Origin: Xenorhabdus eapokensis
GTDB lineage: Bacteria; Pseudomonadota; Gammaproteobacteria; Enterobacterales; Enterobacteriaceae
NCBI RefSeq assembly: GCF_001908105.1
Contig: NZ_MKGQ01000006.1
Location: 62,001 to 126,000, forward strand
Reading direction: 5' to 3'
Length of the DNA stretch: 64,000 nt
Part shown: positions 32,757 through 43,690 of the stretch, piece after piece
How the letters are laid out: every line of letters begins with the position of its first letter
Position numbering within the stretch: the first letter of the stretch is position 1
Made by a program: the position numbers and the translations under genes
The notes under the pieces: model-generated
Seen by the model: only the letters and a program-made list of their open reading frames with translations
Told to the model about the DNA's origin: nothing
Database searches by the model: none

Positions 32757-34127
32757 ATGGCAGCACCACGTTCGGTTCTTGAACTTATAGGGAATACACC
32801 GCTATTGGAATTGACGCATCTGGATACAGGCCCATGCCAGCTATTCATTAAGTTAGAAAATCAGAATCCTGGCGGGTCGATTAAAGATCGTGTTGCACTT
32901 TCAATGATTGAGCAGGCAGAAAAACAGGGATGGTTAAAGCCAGGGGGCACTATCATTGAAGCCACGGCAGGTAATACGGGAATTGGGTTGGCGTTGGTTG
33001 CCGCCATGAAGGGCTATAAACTCATTTTGGTTGTACCTGATAAGATGAGCAGGGAAAAAATTTATCACCTGCGAGCGCTGGGAACCGATGTCCGCCTGAC
33101 ACGCTCTGATGTCGGCAAAGGGCATCCAGAATATTACCAGGATTATGCTCTGCGTCTGTCGAAAGAAATCAGCGGGGCTTATTATATTGATCAATTCAAT
33201 AATCCTGCAAACTCAGCCGCGCATTTTGCTACCACGGGGCCGGAGATTTGGCAGCAGATGAAGCAGCATGTCGATGCTATGGTCGTGGGTGTTGGCTCTG
33301 GCGGAACTCTGGGTGGCTTGAGCCAGTATTTTAAGGAAGTTTCCCCTCATACGGAATTTGTTCTCGCAGATCCTAAAGGTTCTATTCTTGCCGATTATGT
33401 TGAGCATGGTCACTATGACGAAGCGGGTAGTTGGTTTGTGGAAGGTATCGGAGAAGATTTTGTCCCGCCTCTTGGGGATTTTTCTCAGGTTCACCATGCT
33501 TATCGGATTACCGATGCAGAAGCGTTTACCTGCGCCCGTGATTTACTACTGACAGAAGGGATTCTGGCTGGTTCTTCTTCAGGCACATTGTTAGCGGCGG
33601 CGCTACGTTATTGTCGAGCACAGACAACGCCAAAACGTGTAGTGACGTTAGCTTGTGACAGTGGTAACAAATATCTGTCGAAGATGTTTAATGATTACTG
33701 GTTATTGGAACAAGGGCTTCGTTCACAACCACAAGAAAATAATTTGAGCGACTATATTACTTATCGCTATCAGGATGGCGCGACGGTTTCGGTTTCTCCG
33801 CAAGATACCTTGCAGATCGCTTATAGCCGCATGCGTCTGTATGACATTTCACAGTTACCTGTGATCGAGAATGATCAAGTTGTCGGGCTTATTGATGAAT
33901 GGGATCTCATGCATACGATTCAGGCCAATTCACGTCATTTCTCGTTGCCTGTTACTGAAGCGATGACCAATCAGGTTCATACACTCAATAAAAAAGCGTC
34001 ATTGGCGCAGTTAATTGCTACCTTTGATGCTGGTCATGTGGCTCTGATTGTTGATGATGACAATCATTTCCTGGGGCTTGTTACTCGTACCGATGTATTG
34101 AACGCATGGCGTCAACAACTCAATTGA
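32757..34127 (+). CDS. Cystathionine beta-synthase
   Basis: PLP enzyme condensing serine and homocysteine to cystathionine, first step of reverse transsulfuration. The 456-aa protein has an N-terminal fold-type II domain with the PLP Lys in NPGGSIKDRVAL, the Asn-loop EATAGNTGIGLA and the phosphate loop GVGSGGTLGG. From about residue 330 two C-terminal CBS domains follow (DISQLPVIENDQVVGLID and GHVALIVDDDNHFLGLVTR). The CBS pair distinguishes it from cysteine synthase. I chose the ATG at 32757 with AAGAGG before it. A cystathionine gamma-lyase gene follows after 20 bp. Confidence 0.88.
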   Translation: MAAPRSVLELIGNTPLLELTHLDTGPCQLFIKLENQNPGGSIKDRVALSMIEQAEKQGWLKPGGTIIEATAGNTGIGLALVAAMKGYKLILVVPDKMSREKIYHLRALGTDVRLTRSDVGKGHPEYYQDYALRLSKEISGAYYIDQFNNPANSAAHFATTGPEIWQQMKQHVDAMVVGVGSGGTLGGLSQYFKEVSPHTEFVLADPKGSILADYVEHGHYDEAGSWFVEGIGEDFVPPLGDFSQVHHAYRITDAEAFTCARDLLLTEGILAGSSSGTLLAAALRYCRAQTTPKRVVTLACDSGNKYLSKMFNDYWLLEQGLRSQPQENNLSDYITYRYQDGATVSVSPQDTLQIAYSRMRLYDISQLPVIENDQVVGLIDEWDLMHTIQANSRHFSLPVTEAMTNQVHTLNKKASLAQLIATFDAGHVALIVDDDNHFLGLVTRTDVLNAWRQQLN

Positions 34128-34147
34128 TCTCTTTCAGGAATAAATTA

Positions 34148-35329
34148 ATGGCTAAATTTGATAAGACTAAGAATAAGATTAAATTTGATACACAAAGCGT
34201 TCATGCTGGTTATGTCCCTGATCACACGGGGGCTGTGATGCCCGCCATCTATGCGACATCAACTTATGCTCAGCCTGCACCTGGTCAGCACACGGGATAT
34301 GAATATTCCCGTAGTGGAAACCCGACGCGTGATGTCTTAGAGCGTGCGATTGCAGAATTGGAGAATGGAACACGTGGTTATGCTTTTGGCTCTGGTCTGG
34401 CAGCCAGTTCGACCATTCTGGAGCTACTTGATAAAGACAGCCATATCATTGCGGTGGACGATCTCTATGGTGGGACTTACCGACTACTGGAAAAAGTGCG
34501 GCGCCGGACGACGGGTCTGAGAGTGACTTATATTGAAGCAGGGGATACTGCGGCATTGGAAGCAGCAATTGAGCCTGATACTAAAATGATTTGGGTAGAA
34601 ACTCCTACTAATCCACTATTGAAATTGGCTGATTTAGCGGCGATTGCACGAATTACCAAGCGGCATAATATTATCAGCGTGGCAGATAACACGTTTGCTT
34701 CCCCTTATATTCAGCGTCCGCTTGATTTGGGTTTTGATATTGTTGTGCACTCTGCAACTAAGTATCTGAATGGTCATTCTGATGTTGTTGCTGGCCTTGC
34801 GGTGGTGGGCAATAACGCAGAGTTAGCCGAGCAAGTTGCTTTCCTGCAAAATTCCATTGGTGGCATTCTTGATCCGTTCAGCAGTTTCCTTGTTCTGCGT
34901 GGCATTCGGACATTAGCGCTGCGTATGGAGCGCCATATTGACAGCGCAGAGAAGATTGCACATTGGCTCGAACAACAACCACAAGTTGAGAAAGTGTATT
35001 ATCCTGGCCTTGTTTCTCATCCACAGCATGAATTGGCAAAGCGTCAGATGCGGGGTTTTGGTGGCATGATCTCTATCGTGCTGAAAGAAAATGAAGACTA
35101 TACGCGTCGGGTTATTAAGGCACTGCAACTGTTCACATTGGCGGAAAGTTTAGGGGGAGTGGAAAGTTTAATTGGCCAGCCATTTACGATGACCCATGCT
35201 TCTATTCCTCTGGAAAAGCGTCTGGCCGCTGGAATTACGCCACAACTGCTTCGTATTTCTGTCGGTATTGAAAATGCAGATGATTTGATAGCGGATCTGT
35301 CTCAGGCATTTGAAAATGCGAGTTTATAA
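34148..35329 (+). CDS. Cystathionine gamma-lyase (Cys/Met metabolism PLP enzyme)
   Basis: Cleaves cystathionine to cysteine, 2-oxobutyrate and ammonia, second step of reverse transsulfuration. The 393-aa protein belongs to the Cys/Met PLP family: TGYEYSRSGNPTRD, FGSGLAASST, DDLYGGTYRL, ETPTNPLLKL, and the PLP Lys in VHSATKYLNGHSD. MetB (cystathionine gamma-synthase) is a close relative. The neighbouring beta-synthase, 20 bp upstream in the same operon, favours the lyase role. I chose the ATG at 34148, which follows AGGAATAAATTA. Confidence 0.85.
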   Translation: MAKFDKTKNKIKFDTQSVHAGYVPDHTGAVMPAIYATSTYAQPAPGQHTGYEYSRSGNPTRDVLERAIAELENGTRGYAFGSGLAASSTILELLDKDSHIIAVDDLYGGTYRLLEKVRRRTTGLRVTYIEAGDTAALEAAIEPDTKMIWVETPTNPLLKLADLAAIARITKRHNIISVADNTFASPYIQRPLDLGFDIVVHSATKYLNGHSDVVAGLAVVGNNAELAEQVAFLQNSIGGILDPFSSFLVLRGIRTLALRMERHIDSAEKIAHWLEQQPQVEKVYYPGLVSHPQHELAKRQMRGFGGMISIVLKENEDYTRRVIKALQLFTLAESLGGVESLIGQPFTMTHASIPLEKRLAAGITPQLLRISVGIENADDLIADLSQAFENASL

Positions 35330-35385
35330 CAAGAAAATAAAATAAGAAAGTTAAGCTAATCAAAAATTAGGTTGTCACAAACATT

Positions 35386-35418
35386 ATGCCAATTGAGATT
35401 TTTCGGTTGGCATTTTTT
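35386..35418 (+). terminator. Intrinsic terminator of the transsulfuration operon
   Basis: Imperfect 11-bp stem starting ATGCCAA (35386) and closing TTGGCAT (35407-35413), including two G-U pairs, followed by TTTTT. It lies 57 bp after the gamma-lyase stop. Confidence 0.85.
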
Positions 35419-35461
35419 ATTATTTCATTAACGCATATTAATTTAATTTTTAGTGGTTATT

Positions 35462-35545
35462 TTTACTAAATTTGGTTTGCTAATTTATTGGAAAATTCAG
35501 TTTTTCAAAGCAAGCGATTTTAATGATGAAAAGGAGTGGCGGATC
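35462..35545 (+). pseudogene. Remnant resembling the C-terminal motif of a DUF2971 protein
   Basis: One forward frame across this short stretch reads FFKASDFNDEKEWRI, which looks like the conserved block (Phe, acidic, E-K-E-W-R) of DUF2971-type proteins. It has no start codon and runs straight into the deformylase remnant in another frame. I regard it as debris; the match is from memory and short. Confidence 0.3.
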
Positions 35546-35799
35546 AGGAGGGCTGTTTGTCAATACCGGGATATTACGCAGATATCGAGCGATTTGAAAA
35601 AGTGAAGATAGAAGCATTTGATCGGTTTGGTAAACCAATGACGATCGAAAGCGAAGATTTTCTGTCAATTGTTATGCAGCATGAAATTGACCATTTACAT
35701 GGCATTATATTTATCGACAGGGTGGGCAACACTCAGTTTGATTTTTACAAAAAGAAATGGCGAGCTAATAACGGCGCTGTAAAGTTTTTTTTCAAATAA
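35536..35799 (+). pseudogene. N-terminally truncated peptide deformylase remnant
   Basis: 87 codons encoding only the C-terminal half of a peptide deformylase. Motif 2 (EGCLSIPG) and the metal-binding motif 3 (QHEIDHLHG) are intact. Motif 1 (GxGLAAxQ) and the first 80 or so residues are missing, and stop codons lie directly upstream in frame. The nominal GTG start sits on top of its own purine-rich sequence, so translation is doubtful. Its 3' end overlaps the end of mutH by 55 bp. A full deformylase is essential, so a working copy should exist elsewhere. Confidence 0.75.
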
Positions 35800-36425
35800 A
35801 AACCTCTGGGCAACGTCATAATTGGTTGGCCGTATTCTCCTGTTGCTTCCGTCAATGCTCGGCTATTGGCAGCTTTGGGGCGCAATTGTAACACTTCACC
35901 ATGACGGGCAGTAATGCTCTCGACTTTGCCTAATACAATGAGATCCATAAGCTCTTCCCAATCGCGTCTCAACAACTCTTCTTCAATCGCATTCGGGCTC
36001 CACAGCAACGGCGAACCCACACGGCGTTCAGAAAGTGGAATACTTCTTTCCCCCTCAACGGGTATCCACAGGACACGGGATAATTTACGCCTGACGTGGC
36101 AGTTTTCCCAGGTGATGCCGCTATTACCGGTTAAAGGAGCAACACAGACAAAGGTAGTTTCTAATGGATAACCTTTACTATCCACAGGGATAGTTTTCAA
36201 TTCGATACCGATATGTTCAAAATCTTGTTCAGGTTTACTACCCGCACTTGCCCCTAAATAGTATTCAAGCAACATACCAACCCAACCTTTATCGCGTTTT
36301 AAATTGGGGGGAATGGAGAGTTTGGCCAGTGCAGCTAGTTCACCCATAGATAAGCCCGCCAAAGAATGGGCACGATTGAATAGTTGTTGTTCGTTTTCAG
36401 GTGGTATCGGAGGTGTAAAGTACAT
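35745..36425 (-). CDS. mutH: DNA mismatch repair endonuclease MutH
   Basis: Nicks the unmethylated strand at hemimethylated GATC sites during MutSL-directed repair. The 226-aa protein matches E. coli MutH end to end. It has the Asp and Glu-x-Lys catalytic set in [16 protein letters not shown] and the conserved [20 protein letters not shown] at the C-terminus (shown in part). No clear ribosome site precedes the ATG. Upstream lies a 773-bp region with DnaA boxes, as upstream of mutH in E. coli, but the expected neighbour rppH is replaced by leuB. Confidence 0.97.
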   Translation of the reverse strand: MYFTPPIPPENEQQLFNRAHSLAGLSMGELAALAKLSIPPNLKRDKGWVGMLLEYYLGASAGSKPEQDFEHIGIELKTIPVDSKGYPLETTFVCVAPLTGNSGITWENCHVRRKLSRVLWIPVEGERSIPLSERRVGSPLLWSPNAIEEELLRRDWEELMDLIVLGKVESITARHGEVLQLRPKAANSRALTEATGEYGQPIMTLPRGFYLKKNFTAPLLARHFFL

Positions 36426-36623
36426 GTTATAGAGTATATTTTTTACTGGTCAAAAAATGTTCGCACGGATTGCGTAAAATCATTATTAATTTATCATTAG
36501 CCTGAACTCTTTGATAATAGCATGATATAAAAGATCTTTTCATGGTTATTTCCTGCATTAAAAATAGACTCGTTATGATTGTTCACCTGTTCCCAAAGAT
36601 AATAAACAGGATCTTACACCATG

Positions 36624-36632
36624 TTATCCACA
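36624..36632 (+). promoter_or_regulatory. DnaA box (perfect)
   Basis: TTATCCACA, exact match to the high-affinity DnaA box. It faces a degenerate inverted copy (GGGATAA at 36640-36646), giving a head-to-head pair. Confidence 0.8.
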
Positions 36633-36742
36633 GATTTATGGGATAAGTGATAAAAAGTGAGATCACTGGTTTGATTTACAGCGCTAATGAATGATGTTTT
36701 CTACAAAGATAGGCGATTTTTGTTTAACTAAAAGGCATATCC

Positions 36743-36751
36743 TGTGGATAA
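36743..36751 (-). promoter_or_regulatory. DnaA box (perfect, minus strand)
   Basis: TGTGGATAA, the exact complement of the consensus box, preceded by ATATCC so that a short palindrome is formed. Confidence 0.8.
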
Positions 36752-36939
36752 AATCATCTATGGTTAATGTTTGCTCAGTATGAGGAGGTCTAAAAATTTT
36801 CATCAGTGATATGCCATGTCAAAAGGGGTATAAAATATATTAATATATTGAAAAATAATAAATATCCATTTACTCCTATAGAGAGTGTAAAAATATGTAA
36901 TAAAAGTATACCCGTTTTACCCCGCTCTTTTTCACATAC

Positions 36940-36948
36940 ATATCCACA
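36940..36948 (+). promoter_or_regulatory. DnaA box (8 of 9)
   Basis: ATATCCACA, one mismatch from consensus, same orientation as the first box. Confidence 0.5.
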
Positions 36949-37013
36949 GAAAAAGTGAATAAAATGGTTCTGGCCAGACAATAAATGTTTATAACTTTAG
37001 CTTTTCCTGTGAA

Positions 37014-37073
37014 TTATCCGTCTGGAGACGTAATCCACGCAGATTTAACATCAACCCATCCAAAAGTGTTCAT
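37014..37073 (-). CDS. Possible 19-residue peptide ORF with strong ribosome site
   Basis: Minus-strand ATG at 37073 preceded by TGAGGAG at ideal spacing, then 19 sense codons beginning MNTFGWVDVKSAW and a TAA. It lies 126 bp beyond the leuB stop in the direction of transcription. I do not recognise the peptide. It could be a real small protein, a leader, or the preserved start of a gene lost at a rearrangement. Coding status is unproven. Confidence 0.3.
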   Translation of the reverse strand: MNTFGWVDVKSAWITSPDG

Positions 37074-37151
37074 TTTTGCTCCTCACACGATGCGTTTATC
37101 CCCATAATTTGCACCAGCCCCAATTTTTGGGGAGTCATGATATTTTTTACC

Positions 37152-37180
37152 AGCCAGTAAGCTATGTTACTGGCTTTTTT
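37152..37180 (+). terminator. Plus-strand intrinsic terminator with no assigned gene
   Basis: Perfect 9-bp stem AGCCAGTAA / TTACTGGCT with a 6-nt loop, followed by five Ts (37176-37180). It is oriented for rightward transcription, yet mutH and leuB both read leftward. A second hairpin (CCCCAA / TTGGGG) lies just upstream. It may end an unannotated small RNA, or act only as a 3' hairpin for leuB. Confidence 0.6.
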
Positions 37181-37198
37181 AAATGGCTATGTTTCCCT

Positions 37199-39933
<2,735 letters not shown>

Positions 39934-39994
39934 GTTGTGCTCCTGTTAATTAGTTTGGTAAATGGGATTTATTTATTTTTGAGCGCCGGCAGGT

Positions 39995-40025
39995 AAAAAA
40001 AACCCGCGCATGGCGCGGGTTTTTA
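39995..40025 (-). terminator. leu operon attenuator terminator
   Basis: On the minus strand: stem CCCGCGC / GCGCGGG around a 3-nt loop followed by eight Us (A-run 39995-40002), between leuL and leuA. The position and strength fit transcription attenuation. Confidence 0.9.
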
Positions 40026-40043
40026 TGTCTGATGTAGGTTAAC

Positions 40044-40127
40044 TTATCCCTGTTTTTTACCTACCAGCATACCGCGCGCATTAAAGGCGATCATTAGTAG
40101 GCTTAGTAGAAGAACAGAATGAATCAT
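40044..40127 (-). CDS. leuL: leu operon leader peptide
   Basis: 27-residue ORF, MIHSVLLLSLLMIAFN at its start, containing five Leu codons in six (CTT CTA CTA AGC CTA CTA); four are the rare CTA. It lies between the promoter and the attenuator hairpin, so ribosome stalling at these codons under leucine limitation should prevent terminator formation. It corresponds to E. coli LeuL, which also has a run of four Leu codons. Too short for ordinary gene finders. Confidence 0.9.
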   Translation of the reverse strand: MIHSVLLLSLLMIAFNARGMLVGKKQG

Positions 40128-40181
40128 GTGAGCTAACCTTTGTAAATTTGTTAATTTAGTTTTAATTGTTAATGTATTTTA

Positions 40182-40210
40182 TAGATACTTTATCTAAAAA
40201 ATAATGTCAA
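40182..40210 (-). promoter_or_regulatory. leuLAB promoter
   Basis: Minus-strand TTGACA (40205-40210) and TATCTA (40182-40187) with an exact 17-bp spacer, about 50 bp upstream of leuL. Confidence 0.75.
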
Positions 40211-40800
40211 GCAGTATAAATACGAATTTAGCGTAGATTGTGCGAATTTTGGATTGTTTATTGAGCAATTGTTGAGTTGGGTGACTATTTTTTACATTTT
40301 TAGCGATGTTTTTATCTATTTTTTGTATCAATATATGGAGTAAAATCCTGCCCTGATGGATAATAAATGAGATGCCTGTTATTTTATACAGTCAACCTTA
40401 TTTCTCTGGAACAAGGATAGATGGATGTTAACCACCGTGCTTTAGGTTAAGAAATCATAACCATATAGAATATTAATAAATTGTATTTTGATAGATTTGA
40501 ATTTCATTATTGGCTAATTGTTTGCGGTACAAGTCATTAGTGTAATTTTAGTTATTGCTATTTATATATAAAAAATTAATATTTATTCCTATAAAAATAT
40601 TACGATTACGTAGATAAAAATGCATTGGTTATGCGTATTTTGGTTTTTGTACAAGAATGAATCTTGATTTATTTTCTAATAAATTTGGATAATTAATCTT
40701 ATTAATGGATAAGGCTGTTTATGATATTGAGATTTTTTATTTAAATACAGTCAATATTCATATTTAATGAGGACACTGCTATGTTTAGTGGAGTGAAATA
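40211..40800 (+). other. AT-rich leuO upstream region
   Basis: About 590 bp, strongly AT-rich with long A/T runs and no coding frame. In E. coli the leu-leuO interval is a target of H-NS silencing and LeuO antagonism; the composition here fits, but I can point to no specific binding site. A GGAG lies 9 bp before the leuO ATG. Confidence 0.4.
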
Positions 40801-41727
40801 ATGACAGAAAAAAAAGAATCGTGTGATATTCAATTGCGGGGTGTGGATCTTAATTTGCTGACTGTTTTTGATACTGTCATGCAAATGCAGAATATTACAC
40901 GTGCAGCTCAGGCATTGGGAATGTCACAACCGGCTGTCAGTAATGCTGTATCGCGTTTGAAAACGATGTTCGGTGATGAGTTATTTGTTCGTTATGGTCG
41001 AGGTATTCAGCCAACGGCGAGGGCAAAACAGCTTTTTGGACCACTTAGGCAAGCACTGCAAATTGTTCATAATGAACTACCTGGCGTGGGATTTGATCCC
41101 AACAAGAGTACAAGGGTATTTCATCTCTCTATTTGTAGTCCCCTTGATATTCGTTTAGCTGCTCAAATTGTTGGGCAGATAAAAAAACAGGCTTCTAATA
41201 TCGAAATTGTCATTAAAACACAAATTAATGATGATATTGAGAAGCAATTAAAGTATCAGGAAATAGAATTTGTTATCAGTTATAACCAATTGGAATGCCC
41301 TAATTTTCATAATTATTCTCTGTTTAATGATGAATTGGTTTTGGCTGTTTCTAAACATCATCCTAGAATTAGTAAGGAAATTACTCAGCAGCAATTGCAG
41401 GAAGAAAGACATGCCATCGTTGCATTGGATAACATAGATTCATTTAGTAAACCTTACTATGAAAATAATGAATTATTGCGTTCTATTTCTTATCAGGGAA
41501 CGGATTTAAATAGCGTTCTTAATATTGTCTCTCAGACTTATTTAGTTGCCATAGTACCAAAATGGATGGTTGAACACTATTCCGAACAGCTAAATATCTG
41601 TTCAGTATCTTTGCCTAATGGTCCGATTTTTCGTCCTTGTTATTTGATATGGCATGGTGCAATAGATCGGGATAAAGGCCATCAGTGGATGAAATCACTA
41701 TTAAGTCATCTTGGTGAACAAAAATAG
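40801..41727 (+). CDS. leuO: LysR-type transcriptional regulator LeuO
   Basis: Global regulator that opposes H-NS silencing. In Xenorhabdus and Photorhabdus LeuO homologues affect natural product synthesis. The 308-aa protein has the N-terminal winged helix (VDLNLLTVFDTVMQMQNITRAA, QPAVSNAVSRLKTMFGDELFVR, shown in parts) and a C-terminal LysR effector domain. The divergent position next to leuLA, upstream of ilvIH, is that of E. coli leuO. In E. coli ilvI follows directly; here an acyl-CoA ligase gene intervenes. Confidence 0.93.
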   Translation: MTEKKESCDIQLRGVDLNLLTVFDTVMQMQNITRAAQALGMSQPAVSNAVSRLKTMFGDELFVRYGRGIQPTARAKQLFGPLRQALQIVHNELPGVGFDPNKSTRVFHLSICSPLDIRLAAQIVGQIKKQASNIEIVIKTQINDDIEKQLKYQEIEFVISYNQLECPNFHNYSLFNDELVLAVSKHHPRISKEITQQQLQEERHAIVALDNIDSFSKPYYENNELLRSISYQGTDLNSVLNIVSQTYLVAIVPKWMVEHYSEQLNICSVSLPNGPIFRPCYLIWHGAIDRDKGHQWMKSLLSHLGEQK

Positions 41728-41887
41728 ATCACAGTAAAGTAGAGCAGGGGAGAAGATATCAAAAATGGACTTCCCCCTTTTACCAGGAATGAGTAGACTG
41801 CGCGGAAATAGCTAACATCTGTAAGCTGAAAAGTAGGTCATACACTTACTAAAGATGCTAAATGAAATATTGATACAGGAATATATT

Positions 41888-43690
41888 GTGATAACAGATC
41901 CTCTGCACTCCTATCACTTGGTTAACCGATTGCAGCAGCAATTCAATGAATATCCAGAAAAAGTTGCCTTTCGGCAGTGGTCTCCATCAGAACAGTTGGA
42001 AATGAATTGGCGACAGATTGAATGCACAACGAGATCGGTGGCAAAAGCATTACTGTCATTGAGAGTAGCAGTGCAGGGGAAAGTGGGTATTTTTGCGCAG
42101 AATTGTATGGCATGGTCATTAGCTGATTTAGCTATCCTTCAGCTTCGGGCTGTGACTGTGCCATTGTATGCGACCAATACTTGTGAGCAGGCCACATTTA
42201 TTCTCAATGATGCAGCAGTAGAGGTGTTATTTGTTGGTGGGCAGGAACAATATGATATTGCCATAACACTGATCGAACGGTGTCCTAAACTTACTCATCT
42301 TATTATTATGGATGAATCTGTGGACTTGAAAGGATGTCCGCAGGCATTGTATTTATCCGCTTTGATTGATAATGACTATTCGCAATATCAGGCAGAATTT
42401 AATAGCCGTATTGCGGGGCAGGATTTAAATGACCTTTTCACCCTAATCTATACCTCTGGTACAACGGGAGAGCCAAAAGGGGTGATGCTGGATTACCGGA
42501 ATATGGCGGCACAGCTTTATCTGCATGACCAGAGGTTAACATTGACCAATCAGGATGTATCACTCTGTTTTCTGCCACTATCCCATATTTTTGAGCGGGC
42601 CTGGAGTTATTATGTCATGCACACTGGCGCCCTGAACGTTTATTTAACAGAAACCAATCTTGTGCGTGAAGCTATGTCTGATGTGCATCCGACGGTGATG
42701 TGTTCTGTTCCCCGTTTTTATGAAAAAGTTCATGGTGCGATCTTAGAAAAAGTTTCCCGCGCGCCTTTTTGGCGTAGGATGATTTTTCACTGGGCATTGA
42801 AGCGGGGAGAAGAGCGCTGGGGGCGTCAGCAGAAGAATAAAAAAGGATGCCCATTCACTCGCTGTAGTTATCAATTGGCTGACAAATTGGTGTTGAGCAA
42901 ACTCCGCAACCTTTTGGGCGGACGGGTACGTTTCTTACCAGTAGCGGGAGCACGCCTTGATGATGCCATTACCCGTTTTTTCCTGTCTATTGGCCTCAAC
43001 ATTAAATATGGATACGGCATGACAGAAACTTGCGCGACGGTGTCGTGCTGGGAAGAAAAAAATTATCTGTTAGGCTCAATTGGTACGCCATTGCCTGGGA
43101 TTGATGTTCGCATTAGTGCGGAAGGGGAGATCCAGGTGCGTGGCTCTATTGTAATGAAAGGTTACTTTAATCGCCCAGAGGAAACAGTCCATGCCTTTAC
43201 GGAGGATGGCTGGTTGCGGACAGGCGACGCCGGAAGGTTGGATGATAATGGTCATCTGTTTATTACCGAGCGTCTGAAAGATTTGATGAAAACGTCAACA
43301 GGTAAATATATTGCGCCACAAATGATTGAAGGGATGTTGGGGCAGGATCGTTTTATTGAACATATTGCCGTTATTGCTGATGCCCGCCAATTCGTTTCTG
43401 CGTTGATTGTCCCCAGCTATGAAGCACTGGAAGAGTACGCGAAATCTCTTAATCTCCATTACCGCGACCGCCTTGAACTGCTGCACAATCAGCAGGTTAT
43501 AGCGTTGTTTGAACGGCGCTTAAAGGAAATGCAGAAAAATATTGTCAAATTCCATCAAGTCAAACGATTTACTCTTTTGCCGGAAGCCTTTTCAATGGAA
43601 AAAGGAGAATTAACGCCGACATTGAAATTACGCCGCAAGGTTATTTCTCAGCATTATCAGCGCGAAATTGAATCTATGTATCGGGATTGA
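41888..43690 (+). CDS. Long-chain acyl-CoA synthetase-like AMP-binding ligase
   Basis: Adenylates a carboxylic acid, probably a long-chain fatty acid, and transfers it to CoA. The 600-aa protein has the AMP-binding signature YTSGTTGEPKGVM, PLSHIFERAW, GYGMTETCA, the adenylate motif GWLRTGDAG and the hinge ITERLKDLMKTSTGKYIAP typical of the FadD15/long-chain group. I chose the GTG at 41888, which has AGGA 7 bp before it and aligns with family starts; the ATG at 41855 lacks a ribosome site. It sits between leuO and ilvI, where E. coli has no gene. Substrate unknown. Confidence 0.85.
   Translation: MITDPLHSYHLVNRLQQQFNEYPEKVAFRQWSPSEQLEMNWRQIECTTRSVAKALLSLRVAVQGKVGIFAQNCMAWSLADLAILQLRAVTVPLYATNTCEQATFILNDAAVEVLFVGGQEQYDIAITLIERCPKLTHLIIMDESVDLKGCPQALYLSALIDNDYSQYQAEFNSRIAGQDLNDLFTLIYTSGTTGEPKGVMLDYRNMAAQLYLHDQRLTLTNQDVSLCFLPLSHIFERAWSYYVMHTGALNVYLTETNLVREAMSDVHPTVMCSVPRFYEKVHGAILEKVSRAPFWRRMIFHWALKRGEERWGRQQKNKKGCPFTRCSYQLADKLVLSKLRNLLGGRVRFLPVAGARLDDAITRFFLSIGLNIKYGYGMTETCATVSCWEEKNYLLGSIGTPLPGIDVRISAEGEIQVRGSIVMKGYFNRPEETVHAFTEDGWLRTGDAGRLDDNGHLFITERLKDLMKTSTGKYIAPQMIEGMLGQDRFIEHIAVIADARQFVSALIVPSYEALEEYAKSLNLHYRDRLELLHNQQVIALFERRLKEMQKNIVKFHQVKRFTLLPEAFSMEKGELTPTLKLRRKVISQHYQREIESMYRD

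Larger units (their letters stand above)
36426..37198. other. mutH-leuB intergenic region, DARS2-like
   Basis: 773 bp without a recognised protein gene. It holds two perfect DnaA boxes (36624-36632 and 36743-36751, opposite strands), three near matches (36940-36948, 37008-37016, 37096-37104), a tiny ORF with a strong ribosome site on the minus strand (37014-37073), and a plus-strand intrinsic terminator (37152-37180). In E. coli the DnaA-reactivating element DARS2 lies, to my knowledge, just upstream of mutH. The position and box content suggest this is the equivalent element. Confidence 0.55.

Noticed and set aside
36600..37110. A chromosomal origin of replication (oriC)
   Set aside because: Several DnaA boxes occur, but there is no dnaA, mnmG or mioC nearby, few GATC sites and no 13-mer-type repeats. 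The position next to mutH fits DARS2 better.
37152..37180. Terminator of leuB
   Set aside because: The U-tract is on the wrong side for leftward transcription; read from leuB the hairpin is followed by GGTAAAAAAT.
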